A stretch of DNA of 64,000 nucleotides from Apiospora phragmitis (GCA_038363925.1 JAQQWL010000015.1:2852001-2916000); one strand, 5' to 3'. Positions 21,768-35,307 are shown, counted from the stretch's first letter. Numbers and translations: made by a program. Notes: a model not told the origin generated them from the sequence alone.

Positions 21768-23690
21768 TTAAAATCCCTCTTGTACAAGCATCTTATTAAA
21801 GACGCAGCTCTGGCTGTGAAACCACTTGGGCGGCTCGGGAGGAGCGGCAATGACCGGAAGGGGCTGCGGCGTCTGGCTTTTGATAGCAGGGTCCATCTTG
21901 GGGACAGGCGTCTGACTCTTTTTAGAGTCCGCCTTCGGCATCTTCTTGCCGCCGCAGCATTTGCCTTTGCCGTTCAGATCTATGTATTCCTGTTGGAACA
22001 AGCGTGTTAGTTACCTGGGAGAGAACAACTAAACAACAATTCAGAAGAAGGCCGACTCACTCGTAGTTTCCGGAGGAATTCGGCTCGCTCGTCGTCGGTC
22101 CCCCACCTATACGGTTGTATCCTCTCCTTCCAGAGTTTTGCTGCGTGATACATACATGACATGTAAGAGTCCTCGGGGTCGTCGTTTGTGACCTCGGGGT
22201 GGCCCAACTCGACAATAGCTTGCTTAATGCTGGTGGTAGTCCGCGGGTATCAATGTGCATAGTGCCCGTACAATATACGTCCGTCAGGGAATACGGTGCA
22301 TGAATGGTTCCAGGGGGCTGGATTAGTAGGGAGCCCGGTTCAAAAAGACGGGGATCCATATGCCTAGTTTATCCTGATCCTCGGCCGCAGGAGGGGGACT
22401 ACCGGGCTTGTTCTGGGCGAACCACTTGACAGAAGCGTCCTCGACCATGGATGAAAATACGGGCCATAGTTTGTCCCCTTGCTGGTCCAGAACACTCGTT
22501 ATCTTGCCGAGATGGTCGCCGTGCGGCTCGGAGAACACGCCGGCCTGGCCGCAAATTTTGAAGCTGGTGGAAACCTTGAGGGCCGCTCCTCGGTTCATCC
22601 GGCCGAGCCCGCCTCCGCCGCTATAGCCTCCTTTCCTGGCCAGGTCGTTGTAAAGCCCCAGGTCTACCAGACCGGCAATGCACGCGGGCACTGGATTGTC
22701 ATCATTGGAGTCCAGGTCCAGCAGGTTGATCGGTCCCAACTTTGTATCTGCATCGGCAAAGCATCGCTCCACGTCCTTGGGATCCAGCTTGCGGGTGAGG
22801 TCCTCGATGGTGCAGAGGAGGGGGCGGTAGGCGTACTGAACCTCAATCTTCTGGCCGAAGAAGCGGAGAGACTGAAAGAGCTGATGGATGTCCTGGGTCC
22901 TCCGGAACTCATGATTCCATTCGGCAGGGACGAGTAAGGGTACTTTGGGGGCCCCGTAAGTATCCACGATATGCCTGACTTCCTCCAGGCGGCAGACGGC
23001 AAAATGGCCCTCGACAAAGCCCGGGCCACCAGAGTTGAGGATTTCCTCGTACCTGTGAGCGGAGATGGGGAGACCTGGGTTGCGGGCGCACGAATCCAGG
23101 ACCTGTTGGATGTAGCGGGGGCCCAACACCCTCATCAAGGAATCCTGGGGGGACCGCTGGACAAGGTTCATGACACCTTGTCTCGCCTGCAAGACGCGGA
23201 TCTGAGCCGTCATCTGATGGCGGGCGACGGCATGAAAGAACTCCTGCTCCTTGGTGAATTTGCGGACAACGGGTGGATCCGTGGCTGGTGGTGCCGGGGT
23301 TGCCGCCGGGGTTGCCGTTGGGGCTGCTGCTGCTGGTCCTGTGGTTGGGGCTGGAGCGGGGGCTGGCGACTCCTCGGGTCGGGTGGTGGTGGTTTTACGT
23401 TTGGTGATTCTCCGGGATTGAGGGGCAGCTTTGGGAGCGGTGGTTTTGGTGGCGGCGGCGGCATCATTGTTGTTGGGGACCCGTTGCTTCCTCTTCACGA
23501 CACCCTGGGACTTTGCTGCGGGCTTACGCTTCCCATTGGGCTGGGGCTTCTGCTCCGGCCTAGCCATCGACACTTCTGCGGCGGATTTGTGTGCATCTTT
23601 GGATGCCGGGGTTGGTGGGAGAGAGTGAAGCCGCCTGTGCTGGGGGTTGGTTTGCTGTTCAGCGCTTGGGATTGGCAGCCATGTGGTCAT
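21768..23690 (-). CDS. JmjC-domain protein
   Basis: A probable Fe(II)/2-oxoglutarate-dependent JmjC protein. The chosen start is 23690 (MTTWLPIP). The first ~150 residues are basic and rich in Pro, Ala and Thr (KRKPAAK, KRKQRV), suggesting nuclear localisation. The catalytic region is in the C-terminal half: EPHGDHLG supplies the His-x-Asp iron ligands and QPPGTIHAPYS the distal His, in the usual PPGTxH context. An intron (22060-21990, GTGAGT donor) precedes the last exon, which encodes a Cys-Cys, Lys-rich tail ending at 21768. Two bases appear to be missing: one in the A5 run at 22342-22346, just before the LLIQPPGTIH segment, and one near the GGG at 22245-22247. Both are in a conserved domain that reads well on either side. 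The substrate (histone or other) cannot be told. Confidence 0.78.
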
Positions 23691-25954
23691 GGAAGGGCAC
23701 TTGGTTGCGCAGAACCAACAGCGGACATGAGCGGCGGATGTGGACTTGATTGGAAGAGAAAAATACAACAAAAATAAACAAGGCGATCCTTCAATTAATT
23801 CCGAGTCCGTGGGGACAATGGGGGCGCGGCGTTCTTGGCTCGTGGAGGGATGAGATTGAAACAATGAATGAAATGCGATGCGATGCGATGATTGAAAGCG
23901 TCCTGGCTCTTCTGGCCACGGGGTGGATTCGGGGATGGACGAACTGCTGGACTGCCACTGGACTTTGACTGGGTTGTGTTGCCGCTTGCGTCGTGCCTGG
24001 CCTGGCTGGCCCATGTTCATGTTTATGTTACGCCCACTCTCGTGTCATGTGTTGAGTGAACCGTGCACTCCCACTTTCTCTAGTGGCGGTGGCTGGGAAA
24101 CAGAAGTCAGGTTATTGCCGAAGGCCGATCAACACTTTATCTAATCAACGCCACAGCTAAACACGCGGCACAAGCCACACATTGCGTTCTATACTCTGGC
24201 CAAATCCAAGACTTTGCTTGCAAGATACTCTCTAGCGAGGTCTATATTTCAGACTAGCCCGTATTTTGATATTGGAAGTGTTTATGATACGATGACTAGA
24301 CTAAAATTACGTTCTTGCAGGTAAGAGCTGGGAGGCCAGGAGTACCTAGGGGGGTAGTTCAATGTTGTGGTTTTCTTCAGGTTCAGTTAAGCAAACCCCC
24401 GTATAGAAATATTGTTTTCGTTGTCCTGGCACACACAGTCAATTTCTTGCTGATCGAAAACGGTTAATTTTATATAAGTGTGTATAAGTACACGACTGCT
24501 TCGCGGGGAGGGACTTGCATCTCTATCTAATCCAGATGCTTAGCCCAACGGCACCTCACAGCACACCAGACATATTTCAGAAAAAATAGGTTACGCTGGG
24601 ACAGTCTTGTATCATGCTGACCAAACTCGTAGTACTCTATCCAGGGTTAATCCAGTTGCTGCAAGATTTCTCTCTGGAATTAACCCCGACGATATAAGCC
24701 GCCCAGAGAACACACGCTATTTATCAAAGGAGACAATGAATCCTCAAGGCCAGACGTATTCCTCCAGTCAGGCTGCCATGGCTAAGTAAGAGAGGACACA
24801 TATTCCGCCAGAAGGCAACTGACCTGGCATCGACTCGAATTTGGCGAAGAACATGGAAAGAAAGGAAGGAGGCCTCCACGGAATGGTTACCGTTGAACCG
24901 AAAGATCAGTGATATGCAGTCTCGGAATTGCATGACATCTCGAGATCCTCGACAACAAAGCCGATGTAACAAACCCAAGAATAGGACTCGAAAAGACGCA
25001 CTGATTGCCGAATCGATCTGGTGTGGATAAGCCGGCTACGGACGTGATCACTTCACCACGCCGCAGAAGCACATGATGCTATTTACGGTTCGAGAGGGAG
25101 AAACAATGGAATGGAGACTCGATGGAACCGGATCTGCACCTTCCCGTATAAAGGGTTAGTCGCAGCCGGGGTAAGAGTGCAACCGTGGACAGCCGTCTGA
25201 CTGGCAAGCTGGCCATGGGCCCGGTACGCTGTCTACCAATCAAGGCCGGTATCGCGGACGGAAGGTCTTGCAGTTGCGGGTCGACGTCGAATCTTTTATG
25301 TTGACTATCAGATTGGCAAACCCAGCAAAAGGCTCAAAAGGGATCCCTCCCATCAGCCCATCTTCGTACTAGTTTTTCAGCGGAGATGCCCCGGCCTGCA
25401 AAATCTTGACAAGACCGGGGAACTGGGTTTTGTCGGGTTGACAAATACTGCCCTGCCCTAGGAAGGAGCCGGCGGGCTGGACGCTCTGCAGGCTTTGGCA
25501 GCCCGCGCTGCTGTAACGGTCGACGGGCTTTCCGGGGGTTGCAGATGCAGGGGCAGACGACGAGACGGGGGGGGGAAGCAGCCAACCAGATACCGTGGGA
25601 GTGAAACGGGCTCGCCAAAAGCTGCAGATTTCGAGGGGAGGACTGGGCAGAAGCTGTGGAGGCCAAGAGTACGGAGTCCGTCTTAGACCGGCGCTGAGGG
25701 GTGTTGGGCGGACCCTGAAGACCCTGAAATTGGAGTCACCGGCGGACTACGGCGGCTTTGGCCACACTCCACCCCAGCCAGAATGGGTCAAACTCAGTCA
25801 AACCGATTGCGGCACCTGATCGACGCCCGGCCAAAATCCTGAAGTTCACATGCCTGTGTGTGTGCGCGTGTGGTTGTCGCGCATGCAGCTGCTTTAGGGG
25901 TGAAAATTCATTTCGAGGAGAAACCCCGTGATCTCGTGCCAACACCCGAAGAAA
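23691..25954. other. Intergenic (2.3 kb) between divergent JmjC and 2OG oxygenase genes
   Basis: Nothing convincing is coded here. It must hold both promoters. The stretch 25480-25760 is G-rich but shows no domain in any frame. Confidence 0.4.
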
Positions 25955-25966
25955 TATATAATATAT
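25955..25966 (+). promoter_or_regulatory. TATA-like element of the 2OG oxygenase gene
   Basis: An AT-only run (TATATAATATAT) lies about 50 bp upstream of the start codon at 26016. The short distance would leave a very short leader, or would favour the second ATG at 26055. Confidence 0.45.
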
Positions 25967-26015
25967 CTGAGAGGCAGAGCTAGGCAACATTTCCTAGGCC
26001 TTTTCCCTGCCCAGC

Positions 26016-27466
26016 ATGTCCAAAGGAAGCACCACCACCATCAATCACAGCATCATGGCCATCCAACCCGAAACCATGGTCGCGGCGGCCCAGCAGCCGG
26101 TGGCCGAGAAGCAGCCGACCACACCCGTGTTGCCGGCGGAGCTGTCGATGAACCTGCCCATCGTGGACCTGGACGTCTTCCTGCAGCGGCCGCGCGACGC
26201 GCCCGAGGTGGTGGCCGAATGCCAAAAGGCCGCCAACGCGCTCATCACGTACGGCGCCCTGGTACTGCACGACTCGCGCGTGTCCGAGGCGGACAACACG
26301 ACCTTCCTGGACCTGCTCGAGGACTACTTCGCGCAGCCCGCCGAGGACCTGCGCCGCGACGAGCGGCCCGAGCTGGGCTACCAGATCGGCGTCACGCTCG
26401 AGAACACCGAGAAGCCCAAGTGCGCCGTCGACGAGCCGTGTCTGCAGGTCATCGAGCGCCTCGACCCGGCCGAGCGGCCGCTGGACATTGGCGCCCACGA
26501 GCCCGACCCCAAGTGCCGCTTCTTCTGGCGCATGATGGACGCGCCGCCTTACGAGACCCAGTTCCCTTTCCCTCAATGCCGAGAACATCACGCCCGATGC
26601 GCCGCATATCAAGGACCGGTGGGCGCCGACCATGGACCAGTGGGGAACCTCGATGAAGAACGCGTAAGTTTACTTTCCTGCCTAGGGGGCGAAAGCAAAC
26701 GAGCTAACTGGTATCTGCAGCGTCACCTCGTTAGCAGGTATGGCAGCGGTCGGCTTGGGACTGCCGGCCGAGGCGTTCATGGACGCAACCAAGTACGGGT
26801 ATGTTTTGGCGACGCCCGTCCCCCCTCACGTTTAGAGGAATCCCCTTGACTAACCCCTCCTCAGCCCTCACTTGCTGGCCCCGACCGCATCGGACCTGTC
26901 CAAGTACGGCAAGAAGGACAGCATCCTGGCCGGCTTCCACACGGACCTCAACTTCCTGACCATCCACGGCCGCTCGCGCTACCCGGGCCTGCACATCTGG
27001 GCCCGCAACACGGGCAAGCGCATCCCCGTCAAGATCCCGGAGGGCAACTACCTGCTCGTGCAGGCGGGCAAGCAGATCGAGCACCTGACGGGCGGCCTCA
27101 TCAAGGCCGGCTACCACGAGGTCGGCGTGACTCAGGCGACGCTGAACGTCATCGAGCGCCGCAAACGAGAATTCCCGGACCGCCCGCTCGTCCGCATCTC
27201 GTCCACCTTCTTTTGTCATCTCTCGTCCGACTACGACCTCGCGCCCAACCCGGTCCTCGCCGACCGCGCCCGCCGCATCCGCGCCGAGCAGTTCAACCTC
27301 GGCAAGGACGAGGGCGAGGAGGTCGCCTACCACGACATGAAGGTCGGACAGCAGGTGCAAGAGTAAGTTTTATCTCATCCACCGCCGAACTCGTACATTT
27401 GGAATCGGCAACTAACCGAACTTTGTGTTGCACAGGGAGCTCAAGCATATTGCGTTGATGACATAG
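26016..27466 (+). CDS. 2-oxoglutarate/Fe(II) oxygenase (isopenicillin N synthase-like)
   Basis: Four exons: 26016-26663, 26721-26798, 26865-27362 and 27436-27466, all with standard donors. The N-terminal half matches the DIOX_N region of this superfamily (LPIVDLDVFL, then FLDLLEDYFAQPAEDLRRDERPELGYQIG). The catalytic core has GFHTDLNFLTIHG, giving the His-x-Asp iron ligands, and AGYHEV about 60 residues later, giving the distal His. RYPGLHIWARN fills the usual inter-ligand region. An extra C in the run at 26570-26572 shifts the frame from ETQFPF into LNAENITPDAPHIKDRW. There is no cluster of biosynthetic genes beside it, so a primary or detoxifying role is as likely as secondary metabolism. 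The start could be 26055, which has a better ATGG context. The substrate is unknown. Confidence 0.85.
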
Positions 27467-29316
27467 AGGGGAGTAATTATATCTTGACTCTGGGTTTGAT
27501 TTAGCAAGTCGGTTGCATTCTACAGGTGTTTAAAGCCGATCATCTCGGCTGTGGCGAATCTTTTTATATATCTTGGCTGGGCATCGATACTATATATCCC
27601 GCGACCTTTGTTGATAGATCATGAGTACAATAAAATGAATAATGAGCAATCATGCCTACCTGGTGTCCGTAACTCGGCTTTCTGTTACTGTGACCTGGTG
27701 ACTATTGCTAGGACCCCAGCGCGTTACTGATGTGTGTACCAAAATAGGCTACTGTTACTATCCTTGGCCACCCGTGCTGGCAGAGTTGGTAGGTTGCCCC
27801 TTGATTCTGCAAGAGTAGTCGATAAACCCCATCCCCGAGGGCTAGCTGCAGCCCACTGTTAATCCGCAGGTGATCTTTCTGAAGTATCATTGGGCCATTC
27901 TGTCAGCTGGGTTAGGTGACTTGATACTGTACTAATTTCCACGAGGTCAGGTTCATGCGCCAGAGGGCTCGAACCGGTTCGACCTAATGCATGGCCTCGA
28001 GGCTTGTTTGGCGTCTTGCTGGTGATCCACCCCTTGCCTTGTTTGCTTCCCGAAGACATGGGTGCCGATTAGGGGATTCGTCTAATCATTGTTCGATTCC
28101 CGAACTCCCGTCTTACATTCCAAGCAAACCAAGCTTTGCTGCCAAGCGCCGGCCGATGGTCCCGATGGCTGTTGTGCCCACGATTCCTGATCCTTAGAAT
28201 TCATGGATGTTTTTAGCAACCAATTCTCATAATAAATACCTTTTCGTAATGCTATACACTCGAGGCCTTCGACGGTCTATCAGCTATCACTTCCTAATCG
28301 CTGCAAGCGTGGATTCCCTTCCCAATTGCAGGTCCGTCCCACCAGCACCCATGGTATTGCAACATTGGGTTACTTAAGCATTTTACTGTCTTTATACTGA
28401 TCCCGGGGATCAGGGTGGTTATCTATCCCACGGTATCCCGGGCCCCGCCAATGACAGACCGCTTATTACTTATCAGAAGGCGTGCATGTTTATCCACATG
28501 TACTGGGCAAGGATCAGCCCGAAACCGGGCGGTTGGTCACAAATGTCATACGGAGGGCACCGATGGCAGTTGGGCGGTTTTTCATGGCGTTGGGCTTTAC
28601 TACCTTGCAAGCTGATAAGCAGCAGGGCGTGGTAGGGGGGATAAGATAAGGAGGCCCCATCCAATAGATGGGCATATGCATGCTACCCTGGACATCGAAC
28701 ACGGGTCGGATAAGCGGAGCCAGCGGGATTATAGCGATCACGGCATAGAATCTTTCGGCCGCAAAGAAAAAAAACAGAAAACAGAGAATCCGAAAGATAC
28801 GCACGAGTTTGAACGACTAGACTCTTGGGATCGGACACGGAGTCGTCACGGCAGACTTCGTAAAAGTACTTGGTTACATTCTTGCTTATATCTCCTTCTG
28901 ATTGTGCAGTATTAGTTCACTTCCAACTGCGGTCAGCCCAGCAAACATTCGCATATCATGATGGCAACTGCTGAACCTACCTCTTTGGGAAAGGTGGCAA
29001 CGCCCCCCTTCTCTATCACGGTACATCTCGGGGCCCGGGTAGCGGTATCACCGGCCAATAGATGACGGTCCGATGCCGCCGCTCCCCTACTTTCAGATAA
29101 GTAACACACGATACACGACTCGAAGCTACCTCCCCCTCCCAGACCCCACGTTACGTACGGTACGGTATGAAAAACCGCGGACAGAGATACGACACCTGCA
29201 TGCATGCTTCTATCTTCTATGCAGTTGGATCCATAGCGGACCCGTCCTATAGCCGGTCTTCGCCGCCGGTTTGTGACAAACCGTTTGTCAGCGCTCCGCC
29301 AAGTCACTTAATGAGG
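27467..29316. other. Intergenic (1.9 kb)
   Basis: No gene supported. Only short ORFs without codon bias or motifs are present. It includes the 3' end of the oxygenase gene and the distal promoter of the L-amino acid oxidase gene. Confidence 0.4.
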
Positions 29317-29322
29317 TATAAA
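29317..29322 (+). promoter_or_regulatory. TATA box of the L-amino acid oxidase gene
   Basis: TATAAA about 150 bp upstream of the start codon at 29470, with a CT-rich leader between. Confidence 0.5.
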
Positions 29323-29469
29323 GCCGACGTGAAGCGCAGCTACAGGATGAGGAGTTAAAATGGGAACGTGTTCGTGACACAGGTAAATATACTCACTCTG
29401 TGACTTGGTCCGGCGTTGTCTCTTCTCTCTTCCTCGCCCACCATCCATTCCCATCCTGCCACCACCGCG

Positions 29470-32035
29470 ATGAGGTACTCTCTCGCCGCATCGCTGCTCG
29501 TCGGCAGCGCGGCCTGCGCCCCGTACGCACCGCTGCCCGTGCACCTCGAGACCCGCACCGAGCTCGACTCGCGGGTCGCCAACGTCCACGTCACCTTCAA
29601 CGAGCCCGTCGGAGGGGAGCTGACCTACACCTACGGCCGGCACTGCGCCGGCACCCACGAGCGACGCGATGCCCACCACACCGTGGCTCGCAGCAGCAGC
29701 AATTCGGAGTCCCGACTGGTGTGGCTGATGCCCAAGGACGCCGAGTCGGGCGGCTGCCTCTCGGCCTGGAACAGCGAGGGTGTGCTGGTCGGCCGCAGCG
29801 AGCCGCAACGCTTCAACGTCATGAAGAAGCGGGACCTCCGGAAACGCGCCGGCGTTACGATGACCCAGGAGGTGGGCATCGACACTTGGGGCCCCTGGTT
29901 CGACGGCGTCAAGCTGCTCGAGAACAAGGAGATCAGCGCCGCCGACGCCGAGGCCGCCAAGGCCAAGGAGGTCGCCATCGTGGGCGGCGGCATGGCGGGT
30001 TTGATGACGTACCTAGTCCTCAGCCAATCGGGTCTCAGCAACCTGCGGATCCTCGAGGCCTCGCAGCGGCTCGGCGGGCGTGTGCACACCGAGTACCTCT
30101 GGGCGGGCCCTTCGACTACTCCTACCAGGAGATGGGCCCCATGCGGTTCCCCAAGACCATCAGCGTGGCCAACGAGAACGTACAACGTGACGGACCACCA
30201 GCTCGTCTTCCAGCTGGCCGACGAGATGAACACACTGAACGGCCACGACCGCAACCTCAGCGTCGACTTCATCCCCTGGTACCAGGCCAGCCCCAACGGC
30301 CTGTCGTACAACGACGGCTTCCGGCTGCCGGACACGGGCATGCCGCCCACGCTGGCCCAGATCAAGCAGAACGCCTCGCTCGCAGCGCCCGCGCCGGAAC
30401 TCGACGCGGCCACGCAGGGGATGCAGGACGCCATCACTAAGATCACGTCCAATGAGACCATGATGATCGAGATCGCTACCAACATGCACAAGGCTCACAG
30501 CGACTTCATTCGTACGTACTACTACATCTACATCAACGAGAATAATACATTGTGCAGTTATATGAAAGAAAACAAGAAGAAACAGTATGCTAATAAATCT
30601 TTTGATTATTATAGGCAACGGCCTTGGCGGTAAGGGCGGTGATGTCTGGTCCGAGTTCGCCTACATGGTCAACTACCTGAACGCGACGCTGAACCAAACC
30701 GACATCGTAGTCGGTAGCTCCTCCGACAGCTCTTTCTGGCACACCGTAAGTCAACTTTTACCCCTAATCCTCAGCAGAGTCGCGAAATATCGCACGGTAA
30801 CCAAGGCTTCTTTTCTTACTAATTCGGAAATTGCACACGCTGTATAGCTATACGACAACGTCTACTTCTCGGCGTCTACCTGGTCCACCATCGACGGCGG
30901 CCTGAGCCGGCTGCCCTGTCCTTCCACCCGCTGGTGGACAACATCACGACCATGGACGCGCACGTCGACAAGGTCGAGTACCTCGACGAGGAGCAGCGCG
31001 TCCGGCTCTCGTGGAAGCAGCAGAGCAGCATCAACGGCACGTACCAGAATGCCACCTTCGACTACGCCGTCATCGCCATGCCCTTCTCCAAGGTGAAGCT
31101 CTGGCGCCTCCCCAGTAGGTTCCTCCCCTTTCCCTGTTTTCTAGCCCCCTATTCGTTTAGCGTGGCATTACTTCTCTTCCCATTGATGCACGTGAATGTT
31201 CTGACACTATGATGAAAATTCAGTGCTGCCCACCACCATCAAAAATGCCATCAACAACGTCCCCATGGAGTCGGCCTGCAAAGTCGCACTCGAGTACAAG
31301 ACCCGCTTCTGGGAGCACCTCCCCTCGGGCCCCATCTACGGCAGCTGCAGCACCACGACCGACATCCCCGGCATTGGCTCCGTCTGCTACCCGAGCTACA
31401 ACATCAACTCGACCGGCCCTGCGTCTATTCTCGCATCCTACGCGAGCGGTGATTGGGCCATCCGCTGGCTGTCCTGGACCGAAGAGGAGCACGTCCAGTA
31501 CATGGTCGACGCCATGATCGAGATCCACGGCGAGGTTGCGCGCGAGCAGTACACGGGCAACTACAACCGCCGCTGCTGGTACCTGGACCCCTACGAGGGC
31601 GGCGCCTGGGCCTCGCCCACCATCGGGCAGCACCAGCTCTACATCCCCGAGTACTTTAAGACCTACAGCAACGTGAGTCATTCATCCATCCCCCCAAACG
31701 TTCAGATGGTACTAACCAAATGACGCCTGAAGATGATCTTTGTCGGCGAGCAAACTTCGTACACGCACGCTTGGATCGCGTCGGCACTAGAGTCTGGTGT
31801 CCGAGGTGCTGTCCAGCTGCTTCTCGGTAAGTTCCCATCCTGTCCAATCCGGTTGCTATACGCCCCTAATCATATTTGTAAACAGAGCTCGGCCTTGTTG
31901 ATGAGGCAAAGGCGGCTGTCGACAAGTGGATGGCGAGATGGATCGAGGTGGTAAGTCCCCCCACCACTTTATTTCACTGGGTTTTCCAAGATGACTCGAC
32001 TCGCCTTCGATGAAAGCTAACACACCCTCTAGTAA
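29470..32035 (+). CDS. Secreted L-amino acid oxidase (flavin amine oxidase family)
   Basis: This enzyme would oxidise L-amino acids to keto acids with release of ammonia and hydrogen peroxide. Exons: 29470-30511, 30615-30745, 30848-31114, 31224-31672, 31733-31826, 31886-31950 and 32033-32035. The last exon is just the TAA stop. A signal peptide (MRYSLAASLLVGSAACA) is followed by a propeptide-like region. The dinucleotide-binding motif is VAIVGGGMAGLMTYLVL, followed by the RLGGRVHT motif typical of amine oxidases. Many Asn-x-Ser/Thr sites fit secretion. The C-terminal FAD motif is FVGEQTSYTHAWIASALESG. Three single-base breaks are seen: one G missing at 30101-30103, one A extra at 30177-30178, and one C missing at 30914-30916. 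The first two compensate each other, so they replace only 25 or so residues. Confidence 0.88.
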
Positions 32036-32425
32036 ATACTTCTTAATGGGAAACTCGACTTGGAAGATTACGGGATCTGTCACAGTCCATCCTAACACTT
32101 GGAGTAATATAATATAAAAGCATAGAAACTTAACTAATAGACGATATTGCTAATTATAACCATCACCCCGTTTCTGGGGCATCTTGGGTGAGTATCATTG
32201 AGGAATAATAGCAATAGACCAGCCTGAAGCAATTTGCATATATGCCCTAGTGTTTTAAAATAACGACGTTGATACATCTCTTAGACTTATCTACAAGTCT
32301 GCCAGCTAGTCTACTACCAGGTTACTTAATATAAAACCCCCTTCCTATGATTGAAAACTTCGATATACGGTTTGCCTAGGCACTCATCAATTCCAGCCGT
32401 TACCTATCATTACGCGTTCACTTGG
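32036..32425. other. Convergent gap between the oxidase and MFS genes
   Basis: AT-rich, no coding potential seen; holds the two 3' UTRs. Confidence 0.5.
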
Positions 32426-34177
32426 TCAGTGTATCAGTCCCAGCTCAACGCGAGACTTGACCTCGTCCCAGTACTGGACCCGCTTCTTCTCGCGGAACGT
32501 CTTGCCCCAGATGATCATGATCAAGAACGCACAGCAGATGGCCAACCCTATGAAAGCGATACTGATAAAGCAGTTTTGCAGGCCAAGGTTGTGCAGCCAC
32601 GGCGTGATGCCGTAGCCAATGGCGAAACTCATGGTGTTCCGGACCAGTATGCAGGTGGTTAAGGCATCGCCGCTGATATCTCGGTAGGTGTCGATGAGAT
32701 AGGACACGGAAAGGGTCACGCCCGTGGTGCTAGCATAGGGGAGTCCCCATGGCGAACACCAGGCCGAACCAGTGGATCTGGTGGGCTGCCCCGACACCCC
32801 ACAGGATGAAAGAGAAAGGGACGACGAGAGCCGAGATGGCAAAGATCCATAATCGATGTTCTGGTTCTGATATGCCGTTGTTCTTCCGAGCGAGACGAAT
32901 CACAAATCGGTCCGAGAAGAGACCGGTAAACACAGAACTACTTTCCGTTAGCATGCTCGTGAAGCTGGGGACAGGTATCAGGTGGGACTCACGCAGCAAT
33001 CGTTCCAATTATGGGGGAAACGTAAGTGAGTCCAACCATGGAGGGAGAAAAGCTGTACGGGGGGCCACCCAGTATGATAGAAGCCGTCGCGTTGAGAATG
33101 TTAAAGTAGATGACATATGTTCCATAGCTGAAGCCCGAGTAGAACACGACTGGCCACGAAAGGAGTTTGAGAGACTGCCAAGCCCGGTAATGCATCATGA
33201 ACCGTCTTGGTCTGTCCAAGAGAGACATCTTCTGGACGAATGTCTTCTTGCTAGGTCCGATGGGGCGTATAGCATGTTCTGGAACAGCGACAGTGCGAGG
33301 CGACACGGGCCTCACCGTCTTGCTATCCTCATCGCTTCGATCCAGGGGTGTGCTCGTCACAATACCAACCGTGCGCCTGTCGTAATTTGTCTCCTCCATG
33401 AAGAAGAACATGAAGAGCCAGGTGACGCCGCAGAAGATGGCCGGGAAGTAGAAGACCCATTTGTATCCCATGCCGTCATTGATGAAGCCGCAGATGAGGG
33501 GCGCAAAGTAATTGCTTCCTGCCAGCGTGAAGGCATACCAGCCCATGTAGGTGGCTCTTTCGTGGGCGAAGAAGAGATCGGCGATGGTGGTCTCGGGAAG
33601 GGCCTCAATGGGCGAGCCAAAGAAACCCGTAAGAAGGCTCTTGGCGATCCACTGGCCGTTTCCATGAGCGAAAGGGCCCCAGACTGTCACGCCGAGTAGG
33701 CCGGCGAGGGAGACGAGATAGGTGAAGCGCTTGCCGTACTGCAGGGCAAAGGGCTGCCAGAACAATAGGCTCCATCCCAAGAGCAAGAACATATAACCCG
33801 TTCCAGAATTCAGGTCGTTTTCGGCCACATCCAGGGCCTGAGACAGCGGGACCAGGACGGAATAGACGACGGACAGGGCCATGCCATTGAACCATGTGTA
33901 TCTTGGCACATGATCAGTTTCGCATGATACAAATCGGGAGAAGATGTCGCTGGTGGACTCACAGTAGGGCGCATGTCAAGGCCAGGTGCTTGCGCGATTC
34001 GGACCAGTTCAGGGGATCGTCAGAGTCTGTCGAAGGCGTGGGCACGAGAACGATGTCCTCCTGGTCGGGGGCATGGCGGGCAGCTAGGATGTGCTCCAAG
34101 TCGACGAGATGGACGGTACCAGGAATGGTCGAGACGTCAATGTCCAGATGTGGATTGGTTGCGGTGGCCGAAACCAT
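32426..34177 (-). CDS. Major facilitator superfamily transporter
   Basis: A 12-helix-type transporter of the fungal drug:H+ antiporter-like (DHA1) group, probably in the plasma membrane. Exons: 34177-33963, 33901-32993 and about 32940-32426. The cytoplasmic N-terminus ends with [14 protein letters not shown], the DPxNW signature that precedes the first helix in this group. Membrane segments include [93 protein letters not shown] and [21 protein letters not shown] large central loop is Arg/Ser/Thr-rich. The second intron ends in a TAGTAG-like repeat, so two acceptors 3 nt apart are possible. An extra base in the GGGG at 32738-32741 breaks the frame near FAMGTP. The substrate is unknown. Confidence 0.85.
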
Positions 34178-35307
34178 CTTGACGGGTTGTCTGCGCGTCT
34201 TGTGTGTAAGCGGACGAGGATGACACCTCTGATGAGTGATATTGTGGTGATAGATTGAAGTCCAGTGACGCCCAATAAATGCGCTCGCTCAAGCAGTCAG
34301 ATTTGAGACATGAAGGATTGTTGGTTGGAGGGGCCTGCCTTGGCCGGACTTTCAGTGAGTCAAAGGTACGTCGTTATTGCCACTCGGTCATAAATTAAGT
34401 AAGTAGGTAAGTACGCCAAAGAGGTCGCAATGAGAATCTGATAAGTAATCAAAACAAACAACCTCCACGTAATCGTAGCTGCTGCAATTGCAAATACACA
34501 ACTTTGTCTTGGCCTGAATGATGAGCACCTCATCGCAATACTCAATTGCGTCGGTGTATATCAATCAAATTCGGATGAGATTCAAATGATTTAGGCATGT
34601 TATCTTATCTACGGAGAGGGAAAGCATGGATTCATCAATGGTCAGAATCTACATGCGCAGCGACGACTTGGGAGACATGCATGTGGCGTGGCATGGCTTG
34701 CTGTGACACAAGCTTCGCCAAAGAACTTTCTTAGAAGTTGTGTGCCGCCAACGCTAATGCAGACTCGCCATGAAAAGGAGGAAAAATGATAGGCCAAAAT
34801 GATGCGAGAGGCGCAAAGCTTTGAGATCGCCCGCCCTTTGCATCCGGAATCAGCTAATCAATTCCTAATCGGGTCGTACAGATGACCAACCTCATGCACG
34901 ACAGCTTCCCTTATCTTCCGGGACCTGCACTATCAGCAGAGTAAATCGTTCTCCACGAGGCCCAAGACCATTGCATAGTCTATCTTCGTGCTCCCAACAG
35001 TCGTCTGTTTACCCAACTCTGTTGCCCCTATGGCTTTGTGATACATGACTATACGTGTCGGACGATGCAGTATTACGTACGAGGCTGTTGCCTGTGAGTT
35101 CGACACTGTGTTTCACCACTGGTCAGCAGTAAGCTTGCAGGTGGTAAGCTTTGAAGCCTTACTTCCTAGGAGTCTCATCCAGATTGGATTCTCCCATGCC
35201 ATGATCCGCACCCCATCGTCAATTTGGCCCACCTTCAGCTAGTCCAAAGTTGAGACTTCACATATATCCAAAATATAGTGAAGTGCCATTCTTATCGCAG
35301 CGGAGAC
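34178..35307. other. Intergenic (1.1 kb)
   Basis: AT-rich spacer between the divergent MFS gene and HET relic. No ORF of interest. Confidence 0.45.

Noticed and set aside
22971..23777. 268-codon plus-strand ORF antisense to the JmjC gene
   Set aside because: Gly/Cys/Trp-rich mirror of a Pro/Ala/Thr-rich N-terminus; no independent support.
28060..28110. Possible tRNA B-box (GTTCGATTCC)
   Set aside because: The flanking bases do not form a T stem or acceptor stem, and no A box is positioned correctly.
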